A DNA stretch of 64,000 bases from Hyphomicrobiales bacterium (lineage in GTDB: Bacteria; Pseudomonadota; Alphaproteobacteria; Rhizobiales; Rhizobiaceae): assembly GCA_900472485.1 (NCBI GenBank), contig UCII01000019.1, forward strand, positions 61,319 through 125,318, given 5' to 3'. Below, in pieces: positions 27,521 through 35,541 of this stretch. Within the stretch, counting starts at the first letter, position 1. Each line of letters opens with the position of its first letter. The translations under genes and the position numbers were made by a program. The notes below the pieces were generated by a model. It worked only from the letters and a program-made list of their open reading frames with translations. It had not been told where the DNA came from and did no database searches.

Positions 27521-28732
27521 ATGGACACCAGGATCTCGACGGCCGAAAAGGCCCAAACATCTTCTCACGCACGGTGGGCGCTTCTCGCCCTGGCGATCGG
27601 AGCCTTCGGTATCGGCACGACCGAGTTTTCGCCGATGGGACTTCTCCCGGTCATCGCCAAGGGGGTCGACGTCTCGATCCCGACCGCCGGCCTCCTGATT
27701 AGCGCTTATGCGATCGGCGTCATGGTCGGCGCGCCCTTCATGACGCTCGCCTTCAGCCGCTTCGGCAAGCGCACGGCGCTGATGCTGCTGATGAGCGTCT
27801 TCACCGTCGGCAATCTCATGTCGGCCATGGCCCCAGGCTACTTCACGTTGCTGCTCGCCCGGCTCGTTACCAGCCTTAACCATGGCGCCTTCTTCGGTCT
27901 GGGCGCCGTCGTGGCGGCAAGCGTGGTGCCAAAGGAAAAGCAGGCAAGCGCCGTTGCCGCCATGTTCATGGGACTGACGATCGCCAATATCGGCGGCGTG
28001 CCGGCCGCGACCTGGATTGGTCAGGCGATCGGCTGGCGCATGGCTTTCGCAGGAACGGCGCTGATCGGTATTGCCGCCATTGCAGCGCTATGGTTCGCCC
28101 TACCGAAAGGCGAGCGCGGCGCGATGCCTGATGTCAGGCGGGAACTCGCCGTGCTTACCCATCCGACGGTACTGCTCGCAATGGCAACGACCGTCATGGG
28201 CGCAGGCGCGATGTTTGCACTCTATACCTATGTCGCTCCGGCGCTCACCGAACTGACAGGCGCCTCCAACAGCTTCGTAACGTTGGGACTGGTGTTGATC
28301 GGCGTCGGCTTCACGATCGGCAACTGGCTGGGTGGCCGTCTGGCCGACTGGTCGCTTGATGGCGCAACCAAGATCTTCCTTGGCCTGCTTGCCGCGATCA
28401 TGTTCGTGCTGCCGCTGGCAATGACCAGCCACATCGGGGCGGCCATCGGTCTTCTCGTCTGGGGCGGCGCAGCGTTTGCGATCGTTCCGCCGGTACAGAT
28501 GCGCGTCATGGAAGCGGCAGCCGAAGCGCCTGGTCTTGCCTCCTCCATCAATGTCGGGGCGTTCAACCTCGGCAATGCCTTGGGTGCCGCAGCCGGTGCC
28601 GCCGTGATCAGCCTTGGCTTCGGCTATGCAGCGGTTGCGATCGCCGGAGGGCTGCTCGCCGCCGCCGGCCTGGTACTGGTGTTGATCGGCACGCGCAGAT
28701 CATCGTCGCTGCCGGCAAATTGCAATGCCTGA
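27521..28732 (+). CDS. MFS transporter (AraJ-like, DHA1 family)
   Basis: About 403 residues with twelve hydrophobic segments. The family-typical opening AIGAFGIGTTEFSPMGLLPVIA and the RFGKRTALMLLMSVF loop identify an AraJ/YdhP-like exporter. AAGGAG lies just upstream of the ATG. It is the second gene of the reductase operon and may export a substrate or product of that reductase. Confidence 0.92.
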   Translation: MDTRISTAEKAQTSSHARWALLALAIGAFGIGTTEFSPMGLLPVIAKGVDVSIPTAGLLISAYAIGVMVGAPFMTLAFSRFGKRTALMLLMSVFTVGNLMSAMAPGYFTLLLARLVTSLNHGAFFGLGAVVAASVVPKEKQASAVAAMFMGLTIANIGGVPAATWIGQAIGWRMAFAGTALIGIAAIAALWFALPKGERGAMPDVRRELAVLTHPTVLLAMATTVMGAGAMFALYTYVAPALTELTGASNSFVTLGLVLIGVGFTIGNWLGGRLADWSLDGATKIFLGLLAAIMFVLPLAMTSHIGAAIGLLVWGGAAFAIVPPVQMRVMEAAAEAPGLASSINVGAFNLGNALGAAAGAAVISLGFGYAAVAIAGGLLAAAGLVLVLIGTRRSSSLPANCNA

Positions 28733-28847
28733 TCAATCCGCCGGCGGCCCCTAAAGGCGTCAGGGTTTCCGGATGCCCTATCAACAGAGATCGAGCCGTC
28801 TACCGTCCATCGCCGCAGACGGCTCGATCCAATTGAAACAGCCATGC

Positions 28848-29762
28848 TCAAGGCAGCTTGATTTCAAGCGTGATCATATAGTTGCTGTAATTGGGCGGGG
28901 CCGGCGGGAGGTTAGGGCTGGTGGCCGAGAAGATTGAATAATCAGTCATGCGCGGAGGCGCGGATGGCGGCTTCACGTCCGGTCTCCAGGACGCCTTGAT
29001 CGTTATTTTGTCGGTGGCGCGATAGGAAAGATCAAGCTCGCGGCTCCTGCTTGCACCATCCCGGGAATGCTTTCCCGCCAAGGACCATTTTTCCCATGAC
29101 GCCGCCACGGTTTCGGTTGTCTCGGTGCCCTTGCGCTCATAGCTGCCGCTCAGCGAGGAATTTTTATCCTTGGTCGACAATTTATAAAGCTGATCCTGAA
29201 CCTTGCCGTTGAAATCGGTGGTTATCGTGGCGCTGCCTTCGATATTACCATCAGACGACCGTGCGTTGACGTCGAAAATGATCGTCTTGTTGCCGACATA
29301 GACGCCGACGTTCGGATTGAGCCCATTCGTCTTGAAGCCGATGTCGCTCTTCGCCTTTGAATCGAGAACGATCGGACGCTCGGGCGACTGGAAGTATTTT
29401 CCAAGCAAATCCTGCTGAGGCTTGGTCGGCGCAACGGGCTTGCCCATCGGGTCGAAGGCACCCATGACCGTGCAGCGCTGGCCACTCACCCAGCTATTGA
29501 CGGCAAAGATCAGATGCCCGTCATCGCCAATTGCGGCTACGCCCTGATGCAGGCTGTTCCTCAGATTATAGCGACCGCAGCAGGACAGTGCGTTGTCGCT
29601 CACCGCTTCGAAGGACCGGCCGGAAAAAAGCACGCCGGACGGCAGTCCCGATGCCGCACTACTCCCGAGGATGGGGCAGCTGGAGAGCGGTATCAGCCTG
29701 TAGCTGTTCAAATCCGTTTGCGGCGTCTGGCCCGTCGGCCTTGTGAGCGGTGCTAATCCCAT
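28848..29762 (-). CDS. Hypothetical protein, beta-rich
   Basis: About 304 residues; family not recognised. There is no convincing signal peptide. The first 70 residues contain a CCGR segment and the centre holds a C-T-V-M pattern. The C-terminal half alternates charged and hydrophobic residues (SRSRELDLSYRATDKITIKASW) and ends YMITLEIKLP, as in amphipathic beta strands. An upstream TTG would lengthen the protein by 16 residues; I chose the ATG. It stands alone between two MFS genes. Confidence 0.6.
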   Translation of the reverse strand: MGLAPLTRPTGQTPQTDLNSYRLIPLSSCPILGSSAASGLPSGVLFSGRSFEAVSDNALSCCGRYNLRNSLHQGVAAIGDDGHLIFAVNSWVSGQRCTVMGAFDPMGKPVAPTKPQQDLLGKYFQSPERPIVLDSKAKSDIGFKTNGLNPNVGVYVGNKTIIFDVNARSSDGNIEGSATITTDFNGKVQDQLYKLSTKDKNSSLSGSYERKGTETTETVAASWEKWSLAGKHSRDGASRSRELDLSYRATDKITIKASWRPDVKPPSAPPRMTDYSIFSATSPNLPPAPPNYSNYMITLEIKLP

Positions 29763-30055
29763 ATCTGATCTACCGTTTCCTGATCCGTTGACGAAGGATG
29801 AAATTCTCAAATCGCCATGCCGCTGAGAGGCAGCGGGCGATACGATTTATGCGTGTCCAACCGCAGGAGTTAGGTCGGCGAACTTATTTGTCCAGACGAT
29901 CGATTTTGTTTCTGATGGCGTGGGACCGGGCTGACGAAATCGGCTTTTGGCCCTAACCGCCTGATCATTTGATATGGGCTCGTATTGCCAGCACTAGTTG
30001 CTTTCGGATAGACCCTCTCCATCTCATCTGTGTTCAGATTCTCCGGAGCATAAAA

Positions 30056-31207
30056 ATGCGTCTTGAACCGCAGCAGCGAATTTATGTCTGCTTCTTCCTC
30101 TTTGCGGTATCGATGGGCGCAATGCTGTCGCGCCTCCCCGACCTGCAGGACGCTTTGCAGATCGACAAATCCGAGCTCGGCCTGGCACTGATCGGCGCGG
30201 CTATCGGCGCTCTGATATCGCTCACCTTCGCCTCTCCGATCGTCGCACGTCTTGGCGCGCGCAAGACGGCATTCATCACCGTGCTCGGAACCTCCGCATC
30301 CCTGGCGCTCGTGCCCTGGATGGGCGTTGCTCCGCTTGTCTTTGCCGTCCTGCTTTGTGAAGGTCTGCTGGCCGGAGCGCTCGAAATCAATCTCAATGTC
30401 GAGATCGATCGCATCGAGGCCCAGCTTGGCCGGGGTGTGATGAACCGCGCCCATGGTTTCTGGAGCCTCGGCTTTTTCGTCACCGCCCTCGTATCGTCGG
30501 CCATCCGCCAGGCCGGTATTTCGATGCAGCTGCACCTTGCCTTGACATTCACTTTCGTCCTGATCGTGGGGTCGTTGACGATCGCCGGCATGCGCAATGC
30601 GCCGGCCCGCCCGATGCAGGATCACCCGGAAGCCGGGCATGTCGCGCTGCCGACAGTCGGCCTGCTGCCTCTCTGCGTCATCGGCATTGCGGCATTCCTG
30701 GTCGAGGGCGCAGGCATCGACTGGTCGGCGATCTACATGCGGGATGTCTTTCACGTCGAGCCCTTCATCGGCGGTCTCGGACTGACGCTCTTTACCTTCT
30801 TCATGGCGCTGGCAAGACTGTTTGCCGATCGGTTCGTCGATCGCTTCGGCTCACGCGCCGTGGCGCTCGCGCTGCTGCTCCTTTCGACCGCCGGCCTCTG
30901 CGCCGTCTGGCTGGCACCACACCCCAATGTGGCGCTGCTGGGCTTTGCCTTCATGGGCGCCGGCTGCAGCGCGGTCTATCCGCTGGCAGTTTCGGCGGCC
31001 GCCCAGCGCACCGACCGCCCGGCCCATGTCAATGTTGCAGCGCTTGGACAAATGTCTTTTGTCGTCTTCTTCCTGGCTCCGCCGCTGCTGGGATTCGTTG
31101 CCGAACATGCGGGGATTCGCACGGCCTACCTTGTCTGCATCCCGGTCATCCTCGCCGCCTTGATGGGCATCGGGTCGCTTTCGGCCCGTCGCAGCGCCTT
31201 CGCGTAA
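30056..31207 (+). CDS. MFS transporter
   Basis: A 383-residue carrier with about twelve hydrophobic segments. The opening MRLEPQQRIYVCFFLFAVSMGAMLSRLPDLQ and the segment FLVEGAGIDWSAIYMRDVF are typical of YbjJ-like MFS proteins. CCGGAG lies upstream of the ATG. It is not clearly co-transcribed with another gene. The substrate is unknown. Confidence 0.9.
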   Translation: MRLEPQQRIYVCFFLFAVSMGAMLSRLPDLQDALQIDKSELGLALIGAAIGALISLTFASPIVARLGARKTAFITVLGTSASLALVPWMGVAPLVFAVLLCEGLLAGALEINLNVEIDRIEAQLGRGVMNRAHGFWSLGFFVTALVSSAIRQAGISMQLHLALTFTFVLIVGSLTIAGMRNAPARPMQDHPEAGHVALPTVGLLPLCVIGIAAFLVEGAGIDWSAIYMRDVFHVEPFIGGLGLTLFTFFMALARLFADRFVDRFGSRAVALALLLLSTAGLCAVWLAPHPNVALLGFAFMGAGCSAVYPLAVSAAAQRTDRPAHVNVAALGQMSFVVFFLAPPLLGFVAEHAGIRTAYLVCIPVILAALMGIGSLSARRSAFA

Positions 31208-31363
31208 GGACTCTGCGATCCGGCAAAAGTCTCCTGCATTAAATTCGCCGGGATCCCTTATTCGTTGTGAGGGGGAATGCTGTACGCTTCCCCCTCTTCC
31301 GCAGTCGAGCGTGGGGCATCGCTCGCCTGCAGTGCTTTCACCGAGTCAGAAGCCTTGGCTCGC

Positions 31364-32650
31364 TTAACGCAGCGAGCGGAATGCCGCCCTGACTTCGTTG
31401 GTGAAAATCGCCGGCTGCTCCCAGGCCGCAAAATGCCCGCCGTTCTCGGTTTTGTTGAAGTAGATCAGATTGCCGAAGGCACGCTCCGTCCACGACTTGG
31501 GTGCCTGATAGATTTCTCCCGGAAAGACACTAACCGCGACCGGCACGGAAGGGATCCTTTCGAGAGCGTTGAAATTGTTGGTGTGGTCTTCCCAATAGAT
31601 CTGGGCTGCCGAGGTACCGGTCTCCGTGAACCAATAGAGAGAAATGTCATCCAACATCTCGTCCCGAGTGAGAACGTTTTCCGGCTGCTTGTTGCTATAC
31701 GTCCACTCGGCAAACTTGTCGTACATCCACGCGGCCATTCCGATCGGTGAATCGACGAGCGAGTAACCGATCGTCTGCGGACGCGTAACCATCATTTGCG
31801 CGTAGGCAGCGCTGTCTCGGTAGAAAATCGCGAGCTTGTCGAAGCAAGTCCGTTCGTCCGCAGTGAGACCTGCGGGCGCCGGGGCACCTGCAGCCAAAAT
31901 CGGCACGATTTCTTTTGGAACGATCGCAGGCATGTTGAGATGAATGCCCAGCAATCCCGGCACCTTTTGATGCGCCATGCGCTCGGAGATGACCGAGCCG
32001 CAATCACCACCTTGCGAGACGAACTTCTCATATCCGAGCCGATTCATCAGCGTGCCCCAAGCACGGCCGATGTGATCGGAGCCCCATCCACGGACGCTGG
32101 GTTTGCCGGAGAAGCCGAAACCGGGGATCGATGGCACCACGAGATGAAAGGCGTCTTCGGCCTTGCCACCATGAGCGGTCGGATTCGTCAAGGGATCGAT
32201 GACCTTGAGCATCTCCAGAATCGAGCCCGGCCAACCGTGGGTCATGATCAGCGGCATTGCGTTTTCGTGGGGGGAGCGCACGTGAATGAAGTGAATATCC
32301 AGCCCATCGATTTCGGTCATGAACATCGGCAGAGAATTGAGCTTCTGTTCCACCTTTCGCCAATCATAACCGTCGGCCCAATATCCAACGAGATCGCGCA
32401 GGCGTTCGAGTTGCACGCCCTGGGAGTCGTCAGCGACATTTTCCTTGAGCGGCCAGCGTGCCGTCGCAAGCCTGTGCTTCAACTCAGCAATCGCGCTGTC
32501 GGGAATATGGACCTTGAACGGCTTCACACCGTCGGGCAAGGCGTCCGATGCGGCAAAGGACATGGCAGGCTTCAGGAGCGAGGCTGCGCCAGCGACGGCA
32601 GCGGCCGCCACAAAGGCACGTCTATTCATTGAGAAGGATAAAGGCGACAT
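31364..32650 (-). CDS. Epoxide hydrolase family protein (EHN + alpha/beta hydrolase), exported
   Basis: About 428 residues. The N-terminus carries a twin-arginine-like signal (SMNRRAFVAAAAVAGAASLL) with cleavage near SFAASD. An epoxide-hydrolase N-terminal domain (PFKVHIPDSAIAELKHRLATARW) is followed by an alpha/beta hydrolase core with the oxyanion segment HGWPGS. The nucleophile region reads GGDCGS, where the family usually has GGDWGS; the aspartate is kept. The C-terminal GGHFAAWEQP supplies the catalytic histidine. GGAGA precedes the ATG. Confidence 0.88.
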   Translation of the reverse strand: MSPLSFSMNRRAFVAAAAVAGAASLLKPAMSFAASDALPDGVKPFKVHIPDSAIAELKHRLATARWPLKENVADDSQGVQLERLRDLVGYWADGYDWRKVEQKLNSLPMFMTEIDGLDIHFIHVRSPHENAMPLIMTHGWPGSILEMLKVIDPLTNPTAHGGKAEDAFHLVVPSIPGFGFSGKPSVRGWGSDHIGRAWGTLMNRLGYEKFVSQGGDCGSVISERMAHQKVPGLLGIHLNMPAIVPKEIVPILAAGAPAPAGLTADERTCFDKLAIFYRDSAAYAQMMVTRPQTIGYSLVDSPIGMAAWMYDKFAEWTYSNKQPENVLTRDEMLDDISLYWFTETGTSAAQIYWEDHTNNFNALERIPSVPVAVSVFPGEIYQAPKSWTERAFGNLIYFNKTENGGHFAAWEQPAIFTNEVRAAFRSLR

Positions 32651-33115
32651 CAGGATCTCCAAATGTTTGGGAGGTTTGTTGAATGCCGCGAAGTTTTGCT
32701 TTCGGCGTGTATCCCGGTTGTGTCCTCAACCGCAACAGATTGTATGCTTCTGTGTCGAGATCGACCGAGGCTACAATCGAATACAGAACTCTGCGCTTTG
32801 ACTTTGCCAGCGGCAAAATGCGCCCACAAATATGGAACTCGGCCAGGTGGCCAGTGGAGAAGAATTTTTTGGGTGGGAGATGAGGCTATGCGAGGCTGCC
32901 AAACCCTGCGGCGGAGCCACAGAGATTGTGCGGGCTTGTGAGAGCCGTTTTCCATGATGACGGCAGCGGATCGATGGCTACCTGCTCGAAGCGGTGTTCC
33001 GACTTTCGGTCAATAGGGACGGCTATCCTGGCGGGAGGAGAAACCATGGATAGCCGGCCGGCCGCGATGCGATGAGATCAGGCAGGCAAATTTCACTTAA
33101 TCGCGTTGCAGCGCC
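32651..33115. other. Intergenic stretch, no gene seen
   Basis: A 465-base gap between the epoxide hydrolase and cytochrome P460 genes. It holds a small hairpin TTTGCC-AGC-GGCAAA (32803-32817). The open frames here look random, and none has a convincing start site. Confidence 0.45.
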
Positions 33116-33625
33116 TTACGGTGCATAGCGCGTAAAGACGTAGTCGTGACCCCTGACGTTGCCGACATGGCAGCCGAGACAGGTTTCATGTTGCGCAACG
33201 TCGACCGGCTTGCCGTCGACGAACCGCCCGAAGCCCCAGCCGTGACTATCGGGATATTTCTTGGAATCCTTCACCATGACCTGCACCGTCGTCGGCGCCC
33301 CCGGCACGGTTGCCGGCGCGAACTCCGTCGATTGCTTGCGCTTGTAGGCCAGCTTGACGAGGACCGAGCCGTCCGGAAAAGGCAGGGTGCCTTTCTTGTA
33401 GGCCTCTATGGCAATATCGTTGCCGAGCACGGCGCGAAGCTCGTCAAGCGGCGGAGCCTCCTGCGCCGGCGCAATGAATTTCCAGTCCCGATAGCCTTCC
33501 GGTATTGTCACGCCGTAAATTGGCGAGGCATTTTCCGGCGGCGTTGCAGAACCCGCCGATTGGGAAGCGGCGATGCCGACAGCAAGGCTTGAGACGGCAA
33601 ATGCACCGAGGAATGCAAATTTCAT
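33116..33625 (-). CDS. Cytochrome P460-family c-type heme protein
   Basis: A 169-residue periplasmic heme protein. A signal peptide covers about residues 1-24. The P460 domain runs from about 38 to 165 (IPEGYRDWKFIAPA) and ends with the heme-binding motif Cys149-Leu-Gly-Cys152-His153. In ammonia oxidisers this fold carries a lysine-crosslinked heme that oxidises hydroxylamine; related proteins detoxify NO. Whether the crosslinking lysine is present cannot be judged here (Lys92 in VLVKLAYKRK is a candidate). It diverges from a 2OG-oxygenase gene. Confidence 0.9.
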   Translation of the reverse strand: MKFAFLGAFAVSSLAVGIAASQSAGSATPPENASPIYGVTIPEGYRDWKFIAPAQEAPPLDELRAVLGNDIAIEAYKKGTLPFPDGSVLVKLAYKRKQSTEFAPATVPGAPTTVQVMVKDSKKYPDSHGWGFGRFVDGKPVDVAQHETCLGCHVGNVRGHDYVFTRYAP

Positions 33626-33845
33626 TTTGGCCCCCTGCCTGTTGGATGATCCGGCAGGAAGATTGCCCGGAATTGTATCCGCGAGATTTCAGGAAACGGG
33701 CTCGATTGTATCGCAATGTAGCCGGGCGAGACCTATTCGTGTGAGCTGCTCATCGGAAATCGGGTGGCTGCCGCTGCCGTTCGGACGCTAGGCTTCAGGT
33801 TATTGCGGCATCCAGGGACCTCGAAAGCCCGCCTAGACCGAGGAC

Positions 33846-34601
33846 ATGAACATGAACACATCGATCTCCACTTTTGCTCCAAGTTCCTTGGAAAGCCCCA
33901 TTGCGGCCCGCGTCGACGCCTATGATTGGCCGTCGCTGGCGGGAGAACTTGACGGCTTCGGCTGCGCCATCCTTCCGAAGCTTCTCGCGCCCGATGAATG
34001 CGATGCAATCTCCAGCCTTTATCCCGAGGAACGTCATTTCCGCAGCCACATCATCATGGCGCGCCACGGTTTCGGAAGAGGCGAATACCGCTATTTCAAC
34101 TATCCGCTGCCAGGGCTTCTCGGTGGATTGCGCACAGCGCTTTATCCCCACCTCGCCGATATCGCAAACCGCTGGAATGAACGCATGGGCGTCGCCGAAC
34201 GCTATCCCGATGAACATGCCGCTTTCCTGAAGCAATGTCATGAGGCCGGTCAGAGGCGCCCGACACCGCTGCTGCTGCAATATGTGCCGGGAGACTACAA
34301 TTGCCTGCATCAGGACCTCTATGGCGAGCTCGCCTTTCCAATCCAGGTGGCCATTCTGCTGTCCGAGCCGGGACGGGATTTCACCGGCGGCGAATTTGTC
34401 CTGACCGAGCAGCGGCCGCGCATGCAAAGCCGCGTGGAAGTCGTGCCGCTTCGCCAGGGCGACGCCGTCGCCTTTGCGGTCCACAATCGCCCCGTGCGGG
34501 GAACGAAAGGGAGCTACCGTGTCAATCTCCGGCACGGGGTAAGCCGGGTCCACTCCGGCATGCGCCACACTGTCGGCATCATCTTTCATGACGCCCGCTA
34601 A
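33846..34601 (+). CDS. 2OG-Fe(II) oxygenase (prolyl hydroxylase-like)
   Basis: A 251-residue oxygenase. The Fe(II) ligands are probably His155 and Asp157 in CLHQDLYGE and His230 in NLRHGVSRVHSG. The downstream arginine of the 2-oxoglutarate site is likely Arg234 or Arg240. Residues 29-75 (WPSLAGELDGFGCAILPKLLAPDEC) form the N-terminal part seen in this family. It converges with an XRE regulator gene with only eight bases between the stops. The substrate is unknown. Confidence 0.88.
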   Translation: MNMNTSISTFAPSSLESPIAARVDAYDWPSLAGELDGFGCAILPKLLAPDECDAISSLYPEERHFRSHIIMARHGFGRGEYRYFNYPLPGLLGGLRTALYPHLADIANRWNERMGVAERYPDEHAAFLKQCHEAGQRRPTPLLLQYVPGDYNCLHQDLYGELAFPIQVAILLSEPGRDFTGGEFVLTEQRPRMQSRVEVVPLRQGDAVAFAVHNRPVRGTKGSYRVNLRHGVSRVHSGMRHTVGIIFHDAR

Positions 34602-34609
34602 GGACGTCG

Positions 34610-35371
34610 CTAACCGACGAAGCCGGCGTAATTTTCTCGGGTAATTCTGTGCATGATGGCCGAGTATGCCTCATGATTCTGATCGCCCGCCAAGATGCGC
34701 CCGAGTGACGGCTGCGCGAAAGCCGATATAGGCAGGAGGGCGAGCGGCGTCGAGACAGGTGTGAGATGCGACCCCTGCCCGGCGCGCAATGTCGTCAGCA
34801 GACCGAACATCTCGCCGGTGATACTGGGCCTCGACAATATCGCCATGCGATACTGCCCGGACGAATTCGTCACCAGGTAGATATGCCCCGACAGGTGCGG
34901 CACCGACACCGAGCCCTGCTGTGAAAAAGAGGCATCGCTGCGCTCGCGTTCCCGGAAGCTCAGACAGGTCCGTTCTCCATCCCAGGCGATCTCGGTGCAA
35001 TAGGCGAAAATCGCCTTCGCATCACCGAAGGACGGACGAAGCGTCAGGTAGGTGCCCTCCAGCCAGGAAACCGAGGCGCGGGAATAGGCACCAAGCTCCT
35101 CAGGGGCATGGCCGGGCTTGTCGTTGACAACGGTGGCTTGTGTTCCAGCCGGCTCCCGTAGGACGACGCCCATCGCCTGCTCCAGCCGAATGAGGGTCGC
35201 GAGCGTGAAGGGCCGGTGGCCCGAGAGAGCCTTTTCCAAGGTCGAGAGGCTGATGCGCGCATCATTGGCAAGACGCTGCCTGGAAATGCGCCGTCTGGCG
35301 ATCTCCTCGCGAACTCGCGCCGCCACGGCGCTGTTCTGGCTTTCGGACAAATAGGGGTCGCCTTGGACCAT
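34610..35371 (-). CDS. XRE-family transcriptional regulator
   Basis: About 253 residues. An N-terminal helix-turn-helix (RISRQRLANDARISLSTLEKAL, about 20-60) precedes a roughly 170-residue region with no domain I recognise, probably an effector or interaction domain. The ATG of MVQGDPY was chosen, preceded by CAAGGA; an earlier ATG at 35416 is possible. It is divergent from the sortase operon across about 170 bases, so it may control sortase expression. Confidence 0.82.
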   Translation of the reverse strand: MVQGDPYLSESQNSAVAARVREEIARRRISRQRLANDARISLSTLEKALSGHRPFTLATLIRLEQAMGVVLREPAGTQATVVNDKPGHAPEELGAYSRASVSWLEGTYLTLRPSFGDAKAIFAYCTEIAWDGERTCLSFRERERSDASFSQQGSVSVPHLSGHIYLVTNSSGQYRMAILSRPSITGEMFGLLTTLRAGQGSHLTPVSTPLALLPISAFAQPSLGRILAGDQNHEAYSAIMHRITRENYAGFVG

Positions 35372-35541
35372 TCCTTGGTTTCCTGTTTGCGCAATTTTCT
35401 TCACAATTCCACACATGGCCGTAACCGGCAAGACCGTTTGCGGCAAGATGCGGACGAAACAGGGCAAAGCTTACGCTGGCGAGAAAATAGCCTTTGTTCA
35501 CAATGGCTTCAGTCATTCCACCAGCGAATAAGGAGCCTGTC

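Noticed and set aside
32622..32955. Frames in the gap between the epoxide hydrolase and P460 genes
   Set aside because: Several frames overlap on both strands; none has a start site or a domain.
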